Assembly: GCF_900182915.1 (NCBI RefSeq)
Contig: NZ_FXUG01000001.1
Coordinates: forward strand, 248,001 to 312,000
DNA: 64,000 bases
Origin: Neorhodopirellula lusitana
GTDB lineage: Bacteria; Planctomycetota; Planctomycetia; Pirellulales; Pirellulaceae
Direction of reading: 5' to 3'
Shown here piece after piece: positions 35,616 to 44,765 of the stretch. How positions within the stretch are numbered: position 1 is the stretch's first letter; each line of letters starts with the position of its first letter. A program made the translations under genes and the position numbers. The notes beneath the pieces are model-generated. The model was not told where the DNA came from and did not search any database. It was given only the letters and a program-made list of their open reading frames with translations.

Positions 35616-35863
35616 AACCGCACCACCTGTGGCCGGTGACGGGGGCTGGCTGGATGTATAATCGGGGGCGTTCAATCCAAGATGCTTCGGGTGAAGTGTC
35701 TGATGGTAGGCATGGTGTCTACAGACCGGCGAGGCTCGTGTCTCGACTTTGGCTATCGACAGGCTAAGGTTAAGAGCGATCGCAGAAAGAGAAGAGCTTG
35801 ATCGTCGAAGGGTGTGATGCCGATTTCACGGTTGAGCCCAGGTAAACTCGAAAAAGGTAAAAC

Positions 35864-37387
35864 GTGAAAAATCTCTTGTTGTCGTTGCTGCTGGCTCTGG
35901 CCGGGGCTGTTCTTATCTCAAACACTTGTTTGCATGCCGATTCAGGAACTGATCAAGCAAAGAGTCTTCGGCCTAATATTGTCTTCCTGATGACTGACGA
36001 TCAACGCTGGGATACGCTTGGTTGCTACGGAAGAACGGATGTGATCACTCCAAATATTGATGAGCTCGCCGCACAGGGAGTGGTCTTTGACAATGCCTAT
36101 TATGCGGTAGCGATTTGCATGCCCAGTCGCGCGACGATGTTTACCGGACGGTACTTCTCGGATCACCAATCGGGGTTCACATATCCCTTTAACCGCACAC
36201 TGCCCAGAGAAGAGTTCGCCGAAAGCTATCCTGCTAGGTTGAAGCAGGCGGGGTATCGCACTGGCTTCGTTGGCAAGTTTGGAATTCGTCTTGAAGATTC
36301 GCGTAAAACGGCGGTTGAGCACTTTGACTATTTCGTTAAAGGAAACAGCGTGGTCGTGCCTAGCGACGACCCCGACTTAAAACAAATCTATCGCAGAGAC
36401 CGGCCAGCGAATGAACGCACCTTGAAAAAAGGCGACGCAATGATTCGCTTCTTGGAAACGCAGCCTGCGGGTGAGCCGTTTTGTTTGTCCATCAGTTTTG
36501 ATGCGGTGAAGAACGATCGGGATCGGGACATGTATGCACCCCATGTTGAGATCTTCAAAGACAAAAGGATGTGGGTTCCCGAAAACTGGGTCGAAGGCAA
36601 AAGTGCCAGGCTTCCCGAAGTGCTCGACTATTGCCGGGGCACCTATTTGCATGTCGCTCGGACTTCGACTCCTGAGTTGTATCAAAAGCTGGCACGGCGT
36701 TTTGCCGTTCAGGGCTACACCGTCGATCAACAAGTGGGGCGGTTGATGGCAAAGCTGAAGGAAATGGATGTGCTGGATAACACGATTGTCATTTACACCA
36801 GTGACAACGGTCGCTTTCATGGATCGCAGGGCCTTTACGATAAAGCGATTCTTTACGATGAATCAATGAAGGAGCCGCTGGTCATTTTTGATGGACGGGC
36901 GCCCGATTCACAGCGCGGTCGCAGGGTGGATGCGATGGTTTCTTCCGTCGATGTGGCGCCGACGATTCTTGCTTTGGCAGGCGTAGAGGCTCCGGAAATC
37001 ATGAAGGGGCGTGATTTATGCGGGCTGTTGGACGACACGCAGGACATGTCGGGGTGGCGTGATACGGTTCTGATGGAGAACCTGTTTTTACAAGAGATCT
37101 TTTCCAGTTCTAAGAAGCGTGCTGATGCCGCCAAGCGTAACGATGAGATTATTGCTGGGAACCGATCCTATCGCACGCGAGGTGTTCGGACGGAACGCTA
37201 CAAGTATTTCAGTTACTACGAACACTCTCCGGTGATTGAGGAACTTTACGATCTCGAAGCGGATCCCCACGAGCAGAACAATCTCATCTCCAATCCCGAA
37301 TTCGGAGCGGTTCTTGCCGAGTTGCGAAAGAAGACAGAGGAGCTTCACGCGGAAGCAACTGAGTCGAGAGAGAAGATCCCGCACTGA
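35864..37387 (+). CDS. Secreted S1-type sulfatase 4
   Basis: 507 residues, GTG start with AAGG 7 bases upstream. Signal peptide about 1-25 (ends CLHAD). FLMTDDQRWDTLGCYG carries metal ligands; the formylglycine site is C85-M-P-S-R89. YTSDNGRFHGSQGLYDKAILYDES gives the second metal site and GEPFCLSISFDAVKNDRD the substrate-side loop. The C-terminus (YKYFSYYEHSPVIEELYDLEADPHEQNNL) is the usual DUF4976-type end of iduronate-2-sulfatase-like enzymes. It differs clearly from sulfatases 1 and 3 and presumably removes another sulfate. Confidence 0.93.
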   Translation: MKNLLLSLLLALAGAVLISNTCLHADSGTDQAKSLRPNIVFLMTDDQRWDTLGCYGRTDVITPNIDELAAQGVVFDNAYYAVAICMPSRATMFTGRYFSDHQSGFTYPFNRTLPREEFAESYPARLKQAGYRTGFVGKFGIRLEDSRKTAVEHFDYFVKGNSVVVPSDDPDLKQIYRRDRPANERTLKKGDAMIRFLETQPAGEPFCLSISFDAVKNDRDRDMYAPHVEIFKDKRMWVPENWVEGKSARLPEVLDYCRGTYLHVARTSTPELYQKLARRFAVQGYTVDQQVGRLMAKLKEMDVLDNTIVIYTSDNGRFHGSQGLYDKAILYDESMKEPLVIFDGRAPDSQRGRRVDAMVSSVDVAPTILALAGVEAPEIMKGRDLCGLLDDTQDMSGWRDTVLMENLFLQEIFSSSKKRADAAKRNDEIIAGNRSYRTRGVRTERYKYFSYYEHSPVIEELYDLEADPHEQNNLISNPEFGAVLAELRKKTEELHAEATESREKIPH

Positions 37388-38022
37388 CCTTCAGTCAAGC
37401 CTGTTCTTTTCGGTAATTTCAACGATTGATTCCAGATTCGCCTTTGCTGAGATGAGTAGCGGAGCAGGGGGAATCTTGGAACGCGTTATGAAACGCTTTC
37501 TCAATTGAATTCAGGCCCCGATGGTTGGTCTGGATGGCGACTTGAGGACGTGTTTTAAGCAAAAAACGAAATGGGATTTCTTTTTGCACGATGGGGAAAT
37601 GGTCTATCGCTCCGCTTTTCGGTGTCTTCCTAGGTGCCCATGCGGCGAAGTCCCTGGATGGCCACGTCACGCACTCAGATCTAATGGCAGTCGCGAGGGG
37701 GCTGTGTCCAGGAGGCAGGACGCCTCATCAGAACATGGCTACGAACGAAGATCTCCCGCTGTCGAGCCTTTATCTCACCATGCTTCACAAGCTCGGTGTG
37801 GAGACTGATTCCTTTGCTGACAGTACCGGCACAATTTATGATGTATGAGCGGACTCGTTTCGGTATGCTGTGTTTGTCGCCGTAGCGTTTTGTCGACGAT
37901 CCGGCTTGTATATCTGCGTTTGTGTTTCTGGGTAAGCGTAGACTGATGGAGTATCTGGCTAGAGGCAAACGGAGCGGAAGAGACAAGTTTCGATCATGTG
38001 TTTACCTGACCTCAATGAAGTG
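37388..38022. other. Intergenic region with a gene relic
   Basis: About 630 bases. The middle holds the C-terminal relic of a DUF1552 gene (see 37688-37848); the rest shows nothing recognisable. Confidence 0.5.
37688..37848 (+). pseudogene. C-terminal relic of a DUF1552 (HXXSHH) protein
   Basis: One frame ends with ATNEDLPLSSLYLTMLHKLG followed by VETDSFADSTGTI and a stop. This matches how planctomycete DUF1552 proteins end (a 'LYLTMLxKLGVExxxFADSTG' closing pattern). Upstream sequence in the same frame (from 37591) opens with a plausible ATG but has no DUF1552 body of about 400 residues. The call rests on remembered family endings. Confidence 0.6.
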
Positions 38023-39228
38023 ATGATCTTGTATCAAATGCGAATTGTAGTTTTTTTGTTGCTGCTTACCAGCGTTAACGGGGCAATAGCGCTGGGCCAG
38101 TTTGCGCATCCAGGAGTTGCTCACAGCCTCGAAAGCATTGCGTTCGCGAGGGGAAACGTGGAGGCTGGCGAGCAACCGTGGTTGAGTGCGTGGGAGGGGG
38201 TTAGCAATTCTCGATATGCATCATTGGAATACCAGGCACGTCCGTCATCACGCGTTGAACGCGGACCTTACAACAATCCTGACATCGGATCGTCCGAATT
38301 TAGCGACGATGCTAAGGCTGCCTACTATCACTCGCTTTGTTGGGCGTTTTCAGGAGAGGAAGCTCACGCGGTCAAGGCGGCGGAAGTCATCAACGCGTGG
38401 TCGGGAACGCTGCGATCGGTTGGCAACCATGACGCAAGATTGTTAATCGGCATGAGTGGATACCACTTCTGTGTGGCGGCTGAGTTGCTGAAGCATACGT
38501 GGGATCAATGGCCGGAAGATGAACAGTCTCGCTTCGAGTCGATGCTTCGCGATATTTGGTATCCCGTAATCGAGGATTTCCATCCGACCGCAAATGGAAA
38601 TTGGGACGCGTCGATGTTGCAGGTGATGATTGCGATGGCTGTCTTCCTTGACGATCAGAAGATGTTTGACAAGGCCACGGACTACTATCTTAGTGGTAAT
38701 GGAAACGGGGCAATCGGGAAGTACTTCATGGAATCGGGGCAGTGTCAGGAATCCGGTCGTGATCAGGCACATACTCAAATGGGCCTGGAGTTCTTAGCAA
38801 ACACCTGTGAAACGGCGTGGATTCAGGGCGTTGACCTATACGGAACTCTGGACAACCGACTGTTGAAAGGTTTTGAGTACACCGCAAAGTACAACCTCGG
38901 ATTCGACGTGCCGTATCAGCCATACCGAAGCGTGGAAGGGCGTTATTTCTACGAGACGCTCTCAAGAGACAGTCGTGGGCGACTTCGTCCGATGTACGAA
39001 CGTGTCTTGAATCACTACCAAAACCGTCAGGGGCTCAAGGCCACTTACACCGAGCAGGCTGCTCTCAAGCTCCGGATGAATCAACCGGAGGGACGCGTTG
39101 ATCGCGATGGATCCAGGCGAGGCGGACGTCGTGAAGGGCGAAGAGGACGAGGCCGTTCTACGCCGTCGCACTTGGACACGCTGATGTATGCCGGACGGTC
39201 GTCCTCGGTACAGGGAACAACGGAGTAA
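38023..39228 (+). CDS. Secreted alginate-lyase-family polysaccharide lyase
   Basis: 401 residues with signal peptide (about 6-25, VVFLLLLTSVNGAIALGQ). The (alpha/alpha) toroid of the Alginate_lyase family (PF05426; PL5/PL38-like) is suggested by YYHSLCWAFSGEEAHAVKAA, EVINAWSGTL, a long NHDARLLIGMSGYHFCVAAE helix, NGNWDAS (191-197) and ESGRDQAHTQ (243-252). Such enzymes cut uronate chains by beta-elimination. Odd: the C-terminus has an Arg/Gly-rich stretch (about 360-385). The start is uncertain: ATGs at 37996, 38023 and 38038 are all in frame; 38023 and 38038 leave a clean signal peptide. It fits a uronic-acid-containing substrate. Confidence 0.8.
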   Translation: MILYQMRIVVFLLLLTSVNGAIALGQFAHPGVAHSLESIAFARGNVEAGEQPWLSAWEGVSNSRYASLEYQARPSSRVERGPYNNPDIGSSEFSDDAKAAYYHSLCWAFSGEEAHAVKAAEVINAWSGTLRSVGNHDARLLIGMSGYHFCVAAELLKHTWDQWPEDEQSRFESMLRDIWYPVIEDFHPTANGNWDASMLQVMIAMAVFLDDQKMFDKATDYYLSGNGNGAIGKYFMESGQCQESGRDQAHTQMGLEFLANTCETAWIQGVDLYGTLDNRLLKGFEYTAKYNLGFDVPYQPYRSVEGRYFYETLSRDSRGRLRPMYERVLNHYQNRQGLKATYTEQAALKLRMNQPEGRVDRDGSRRGGRREGRRGRGRSTPSHLDTLMYAGRSSSVQGTTE

Positions 39229-39410
39229 GAAAGGAGTTGTATTCGCAATGTCTTCTTTCACCGCACAAAAGCAACGTGCTTCGCCTCTTTCGGGGAGCCA
39301 AAGTCGTCCATTGTTCTCCGTTCGTTACTTTGTCACTGTGATCCACGAGCGTTTTGCCCTCACTCCCAAAATTGAGTTTCAAGGCAGCCGACTCCCGCTA
39401 CTTTCCTAGA

Positions 39411-41402
39411 ATGGTCCTTGCCATGCGAAAATACCGAGTTGTCTGGATCGTCGTTTGGGGGCTGGTGTTTTTTGCTGCGAGTCATCGCAATGCCCGCTGC
39501 AACGAATTTGATTTGCATTCGCTGCAGAGTGATGTCTTCGACACCATTGACCAAGTTCGTCCTGCTGTGGTCCGAATTACCGGTGGTTCCACATTCAGCG
39601 GCGTGATCGTGAGTGCGGACGGGCATGTGGTTTCGGTCGCCCACGCGGTCAGTCCCGGAAAGCGATACCAGGTGACTCTTCCCGACGGACGCCGCTTCCG
39701 TGGGGTCGGCCAGGGAAGCAACTCGAAGTCAGATAGCGCGCTGGTGAAAATCCTGGATTCCGGCGGTGACTTACCTTACGCCCCGATGGGTGACTCGTCT
39801 TCGCTGGTGCCGAACCAACCGTGCATTGGTCTCAGCTATCCCAGTGGGCAAAGAGCCGGCAATGAACCCGTTGTTCGTTTTGGTCGGTTCATTCGGGCCA
39901 GTCGCAGACGCGGGATGTTGCAAACTTCCGTTCTGATGGAGCCCGGTGATTCCGGTGGTCCTGTGTTCGACTTGAATGGTTGTGTGATCGGAATTCGTTC
40001 GCGCATCGGACGATCGATGCAACAGAATTATGAAGTGCCCATCAATGTGTATCGTGAATTCTGGAGTGAGCTGAATCGCGAACAGGCGTTTGAACATTCC
40101 GAGCCTTCTGCACCACGTTTGGGGATCCGCTGTGTCGCTTCGAGTGAAGAGAACGAGAAAGCTGAGGGTGATGGTTTAGTCATCCTTAGTGTGAAAGATG
40201 ATAGTTTGGCGTTCAAGGCTGGCCTCAGCCCTGATGATAGGATCGTGCAACTTTACGGGCGTCCGCAGCAGTCGATAAAGGATCTTCGTGAAGCGATGGA
40301 CAACGCGTGGGATGATGGTGTCGAGTCGATCAAGGTTCAAGTAACAAGGTCGGACAGAAGTATCGATCTGGAGATCGATCTTGCTTTGGCGAGAGAGATT
40401 GCTCCCAGGGTTTCGCTTCCGGAAAATGACCATCCCGTCATCCCTGCGCCACGGGGCTTCAAGGAGCTTGAAAGATTAGCCAATCAGCTGGCTGATTTAG
40501 AGGCTAAGTTGGATGACGCTTGTGTCACAATCACGAGCGATTTCGGAGAGGGCAACGTGCGGGAGATTACGGGGACGCTTTTTCGAGGCACACGCTGGGT
40601 GGTCAGTAAGAATTCCGTCGTTGGTCAGAATCCAACAGCCGAATTCGACAATGAGCGATTTCCATTGGCTGTCATTGACCGGGACACCGTCAACGATCTT
40701 GTGTTGTTGGAGTCTCCCGAGGTTCATAGGGCCGGTATTAAAGTGGATGCGGCTGGTGTTGAACTTTCCACGGGAGCATTCCTGTTGACCCCAGATGATG
40801 TCGGTGGGGGATTTGTCAGTATTGTCGGCAGCCCCGAGTTCCGTTCACCAAAGCAAGATAGTCGCGGCTTTCTGGGTGTGGTCCCCGCCACCTATCAAGA
40901 TCGCCAAGGCGCTCTTCTCAATGAAGTGATTGACGACGGAGCTGCCAAGAGTGCTGGGCTGTTGGTTGGCGATGTGATCACGCAGATGAATGACACGTCC
41001 ATCCGCTCGCAAAACGATTTGCGGAGGTTTCTATCGGAAGCGGACCCTCATGCTCTCATTACCGCAGCGCTGCGTCGTGGTGAAGATGAACTGACCAAGT
41101 CGATCATGCTCGAGGGAATCCCTCCTCGTTCAGATCACGCTGCCAATAAGATGGCGAAGAGTGGTCGCCGCGATGGATTTCAAAAGGTATATCCGCACGA
41201 TGCCGACCTCGACCCCAGGAACTGCGGTGGTCCGCTATTCGATCTGGATGGCAATCTTGTCGGACTGAATATCGCTCGCCACAGTCGCGTACGCACCTAT
41301 GCGCTGCCTGTTTCCATCCTGCGGGAGTTCATGCGGCGTGCAACATCGAATTCATTGTCGATAAACGAATCCGATGGTGGGATTTCGGTCCGGGGAAATT
41401 AG
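39411..41402 (+). CDS. Trypsin-like PDZ protease with a second, inactive protease domain
   Basis: 663 residues, exported or membrane-anchored (hydrophobic 9-24). Domain 1 (about 40-225) is a DegP/HtrA-like serine protease with H78 (SVAHAV), D108 (SDSALVKI) and S181 (GDSGGP). A PDZ domain follows (about 235-325). A second trypsin-like unit (about 370-640) is split by another PDZ (about 485-570). At its catalytic places are K400-N401 instead of His and C605 in NCGGP instead of Ser, so it is predicted non-catalytic as a serine protease. Likely role: envelope protein quality control or regulated proteolysis. Start ATG 39411 is chosen because upstream codons offer only TTG; ATG 39423 is possible. 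Confidence 0.88.
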   Translation: MVLAMRKYRVVWIVVWGLVFFAASHRNARCNEFDLHSLQSDVFDTIDQVRPAVVRITGGSTFSGVIVSADGHVVSVAHAVSPGKRYQVTLPDGRRFRGVGQGSNSKSDSALVKILDSGGDLPYAPMGDSSSLVPNQPCIGLSYPSGQRAGNEPVVRFGRFIRASRRRGMLQTSVLMEPGDSGGPVFDLNGCVIGIRSRIGRSMQQNYEVPINVYREFWSELNREQAFEHSEPSAPRLGIRCVASSEENEKAEGDGLVILSVKDDSLAFKAGLSPDDRIVQLYGRPQQSIKDLREAMDNAWDDGVESIKVQVTRSDRSIDLEIDLALAREIAPRVSLPENDHPVIPAPRGFKELERLANQLADLEAKLDDACVTITSDFGEGNVREITGTLFRGTRWVVSKNSVVGQNPTAEFDNERFPLAVIDRDTVNDLVLLESPEVHRAGIKVDAAGVELSTGAFLLTPDDVGGGFVSIVGSPEFRSPKQDSRGFLGVVPATYQDRQGALLNEVIDDGAAKSAGLLVGDVITQMNDTSIRSQNDLRRFLSEADPHALITAALRRGEDELTKSIMLEGIPPRSDHAANKMAKSGRRDGFQKVYPHDADLDPRNCGGPLFDLDGNLVGLNIARHSRVRTYALPVSILREFMRRATSNSLSINESDGGISVRGN

Positions 41403-41458
41403 AAAAGTCCCAGGATTCTCTCCGAATCCCGTGCTGACTTGATCAATTCACGGAAAGC

Positions 41459-41788
41459 AATGTTCAAGGAGACGAAGTGGACCAATTGATCTCGGGATTT
41501 GAGAGTCTTTGTACTCGGTATCAGCGGGATGTGCGGCGATAGGTTTGCATGCTTGTGCCGAAGGCGGCGGATGCGGAGGACGTGATGTAACAAACCGCTT
41601 CACGACGCTGAGCAAAATTTGAGGAATACGATTCCGATCGACCGTTCGTGTCCCGGGCAATCGGATTTGCATACCACGAGGTTCTGTCATGGAGACAAAC
41701 GACAAGCAAGAGATCGCCTGGTCTTCTCGACCAAATCCTAGCTCAACTGCATACGATGATCGGTGAGAAGTCCGCTTCCCTGTAGGTT
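41459..41788 (+). pseudogene. ECF sigma factor remnant with three in-frame stops
   Basis: A single reading frame gives DEVDQLISGFESLCTRYQRD then VRR-stop-VCMLVPKAADAEDVM-stop-QTASRR-stop-AKFEEYDSDRPFVSRAIGF and AYHEVLSWRQ, which is region 2 of a planctomycete ECF sigma factor. The stops at 41540 (TAG), 41588 (TAA) and 41609 (TGA) lie exactly where Tyr, Gln and Trp are expected. The frame ends at TAG 41786 without a region 4 domain, so the C-terminus is lost. It lies just after the protease gene and directly before the FecR/LamG relic. Confidence 0.8.
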
Positions 41789-42500
41789 CGAGTGGATCGT
41801 GGCACCGAATTCGCCATCGATGTGTGTGGTGATGGCCGTTCCAATGGGCATGTCTTGGATGGTGACGTCGAGCTTTATCTGCCGGATGGTAAACGCGAAT
41901 CGCAAGAGAAACGCGTGCTGTTTGGTGGTGAGGGTGTGGCTTGGCAAAGTCCGGGGAATGGACGTCAATCGATTCGGATCCGGATGCGCTTACATCCATT
42001 GAGGACATCCGCATTCGAGATGTCTCGGCTTTGCGGATACGCTTTGCAAGCTAGTAATAGTGGACTGCGTCACTTCGGAATGATCCGAGGATTGCGGTTC
42101 GGTATGATTTTGAATCCAGTAAGGCAAAACTGACTGGCAGTGGGATGGCGAAGGCTGACGGAACGATCGTGGGATGCGAACGGGTTACGGAAAAATGGCC
42201 AGAGGAACAGGGACCTACTTTTACTCGACACGGTGATCGTGTTCGTATCGATGTACGGGGCAAGTTCGGTGCTGTTTCGATTTCGGCATGCGTGCGATTG
42301 GATGCCTCGCCTGGACGCCGGCAATCCTTGCTACTGCCGACGGCGGCAATCCCGGTTGCCTGCATTGGCAGGTTGGATCAGAGGGGGAGTTGCGGTTCGG
42401 CACGCGATTCCCGTCCCGACGCGGGCCTGTCGCGTTCGGATATGGCTTTCCGTCGGCTCCTCCGTGCGGCAGATCGGCGTATGGACGAGTAGACTATTTG
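41789..42500 (+). pseudogene. FecR/LamG-type partner of the sigma factor, broken
   Basis: In the same frame as the sigma relic comes VRVDRGTEFAIDVCGDGRSN and GHVLDGDVELYLPDGKRESQ, typical of a FecR domain. After a shift, a second frame (from about 42100) gives DFESSKAKLTGSGMAKADGT, WPEEQGPTFTRHGDRVRIDV and GKFGAVSISACVRLDASPGR, a LamG domain. After another shift GGNPGCLHWQVGSEGELRFG appears (from about 42338). The N-terminal membrane region and the end of LamG are missing. Intact homologs pair with ECF sigma factors as membrane anti-sigma/sensor proteins. Confidence 0.75.
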
Positions 42501-43055
42501 GAATGTTGCGTTGAGTGAATAGCAGATTGCCGAGATGCATGCGGACACGCCTCCACGATCGTGTCGAATACAGACGGGGAGGGAACACTAAGAGTAGATA
42601 GCAAGAAGGTGTTTTAACGCAGCCAGTAAAATGTTGAAAATGGCGACCGCACTAACTCAGCTTTTGGAGAATGTATCTAGTTTGTCTAGCGGGACGCCAA
42701 TGATTTGCGATCCACACCCTACGAGTGCTCTGCATTTAAACACGAAGATGAATGCCAGTTTGGATCTAGACTCATGTCCAGTTTTACAAGCCGAGCAACA
42801 CATGGCAATAAATCGCATCGTACGAATGTACGATAGGGAAAAATCTTTGATCAAGGTATCGTTTCCCCTGGAGAATATTGATCCGTGATCAAGCTGAATT
42901 GTGTGGTGTGAATCGCGTCGATCGAGTGCTTTGTCCAATCGAGATTGTTATTCGAGGATCGAGGGGCTTTGATCAAGCACTCCTTGATCCACCTGTTCTC
43001 TCAAAGCAGCACGTTACAGCTGAATTGTTATCTAAGTTAAACCAGGCAAGTGAAT
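42501..43055. other. Gene-free region before the GH28 gene
   Basis: An 85-codon open stretch (42631-42888) has no recognisable domain or ribosome-binding site and is not called. No repeat or terminator stood out. Confidence 0.5.
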
Positions 43056-44534
43056 ATGATGAATGGCGTGAATCGGATGTTGAAGTGCTTTGCAATATGT
43101 CTGGTCGTGTTGCTATCGGGGGTGGCCGGCGACGCGTCAGGAAATGAGGGAGGTCAGTACAACGTCAGGGAATTCGGTGCGGTCGGGGATGGCATGACGA
43201 TCGATACCGATGCGATCCAAGATGCGATTGATGCGTGTAGTAGCGCCGGCGGCGGTATGGTTCGGGTGCCAACAGGAAGCTTTGTGATTGGGACCGTTCA
43301 CCTCAAAAACAATGTCACTTTATCGCTTGATTACAGAGCGGAATTGCTGGGGAGTCAAAATCAGAAGGATTATCCCATTGGCAACTTGCGTCCAGCACGT
43401 GAGGGGAATTCGGAGTGCTTGCTTTATGCGGAAGATGCGAAGAACATCCGTCTGGAAGGGCTCGGAGTCATCGACGGTCGTGGCCATCCAGACTTTTTCC
43501 CGAAACGTGCGGGGCCTGGCGGCAAAGACACTCGTCCTAGACTGATCCGCTTTGAGAACTGCCAGAACGTGACTTTCTCAGGATTGACCTATCGGAACCC
43601 GGCATTCTGGGGCATTCATATCGTCGACTGCAAAGAGGTGCATTTTACCGGCGTCAAAGTGCGGATGCGAAACAACCATTCCAACAACGATGGTCTCGAC
43701 ATCGACGCTTGTGAAAATGTTTTGATCGAAAACTGCGATATCATTTCGGGCGACGACGCGATTTGCTTGAAGAGCACTCTAGGTCCCTGTCGTAATATTG
43801 TCGTTCGTGATTGCGTAGTCAGTAGCAATACAGCCGCTTTGAAGTTTGGGACCTCATCGTTTGGCGGCTTCATTGGTGTTAATGTCAGCAATTGCTATTT
43901 CTATGACTGTCCGATGGGGGCGATCAAGTTGCAGTCCGTTGACGGTGGGCGACTGGAGAACGTTTCGATCTCCCGGATTGTGATGAAGGAAGTTGGGTCG
44001 CCACTCTTCATCCGCTTGGGTAACCGCGGACGCACTTACACCGAAAACACCAAGACTGGCGCCAATCAAGGCGCGGACGTGAGGCCGGAAGGTGCCGGGG
44101 TTGGGAGTATTAAGAATGTCCGTGTCAGCGATGTGGTCGCTGAAGTGACAATAGAAGATCGCGAGAAAGCCGCCCTTGCGCACTACAAAAGAATGAAAGT
44201 TGATCCGACACCGGGGGTCACTGCCAGAGAAAAGTCCAAGGCTGGACCAATCATGATCACAGGAATTCCGGGGCACTACATTGAGGACGTCGTGTTGGAG
44301 AACATTGTGACTACCTATCCAGGCCACGGAACGGCAGTTGATGCCAAGCGGGAAATCGTTGAGGACGTTGCGCGTTACCCCGAACAGTTTTTCTTCGGTG
44401 TTCTACCCTCGTGGGGAGCTTACATTCGACATGCCAAAAACGTGCAGTTTAAGAATGTTAAGATGACCACGCTCGCAAATGATGCTCGAGAGCGGATCGT
44501 GTTAGATGATGTCGAGCAATTCGGCGATGAATAG
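43056..44534 (+). CDS. Secreted GH28-type polygalacturonase-like hydrolase
   Basis: 492 residues with signal peptide (about 8-31). A pectate-lyase_3-like start (YNVREFGAVGDG) leads into a right-handed beta-helix. GH28 motifs: NNDGLDID (210-217, equivalent of NTD) and SGDDA (231-235) supply three Asp. The GHG motif is replaced by KFGTSS (263-268) and RIK by AIKLQS (289-294), as in exo-acting or atypical members. Probably removes terminal uronic acid or related residues. AGG lies 6-9 bases before this ATG; a GTG two codons earlier is also possible. Downstream, 230 bp lead to the next gene on the same strand. Confidence 0.87.
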   Translation: MMNGVNRMLKCFAICLVVLLSGVAGDASGNEGGQYNVREFGAVGDGMTIDTDAIQDAIDACSSAGGGMVRVPTGSFVIGTVHLKNNVTLSLDYRAELLGSQNQKDYPIGNLRPAREGNSECLLYAEDAKNIRLEGLGVIDGRGHPDFFPKRAGPGGKDTRPRLIRFENCQNVTFSGLTYRNPAFWGIHIVDCKEVHFTGVKVRMRNNHSNNDGLDIDACENVLIENCDIISGDDAICLKSTLGPCRNIVVRDCVVSSNTAALKFGTSSFGGFIGVNVSNCYFYDCPMGAIKLQSVDGGRLENVSISRIVMKEVGSPLFIRLGNRGRTYTENTKTGANQGADVRPEGAGVGSIKNVRVSDVVAEVTIEDREKAALAHYKRMKVDPTPGVTAREKSKAGPIMITGIPGHYIEDVVLENIVTTYPGHGTAVDAKREIVEDVARYPEQFFFGVLPSWGAYIRHAKNVQFKNVKMTTLANDARERIVLDDVEQFGDE

Positions 44535-44765
44535 GCATTGATCGATGGCATTCGCTATCGGTTGTCGTTGTTAAATCGAGTGATTTCTCTTGCCTCGTGC
44601 GCGTCATGACATGTTGTAGGCAAGGGGCGATTACTTGGCTGGTGAAGAGGGCGTGTGAGTGACGTGTGGGCAACGCACGCGACTTCGCCTTGATGAACGT
44701 CCATTTACAGCAAGTTAGCACTGCTGGTTAGAAAACTGAAAAGGATAAATACGATCGCTAGTTCA

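Noticed and set aside
39501..41390. Reading the PDZ protease as the classical DegP/HtrA (degP)
   Set aside because: The second degenerate protease unit and split PDZ arrangement differ from DegP, so no gene symbol is given.
42631..42888. 85-codon plus-strand frame before GH28
   Set aside because: No ribosome-binding site and no similarity to any family I know; could be another relic but cannot be supported.
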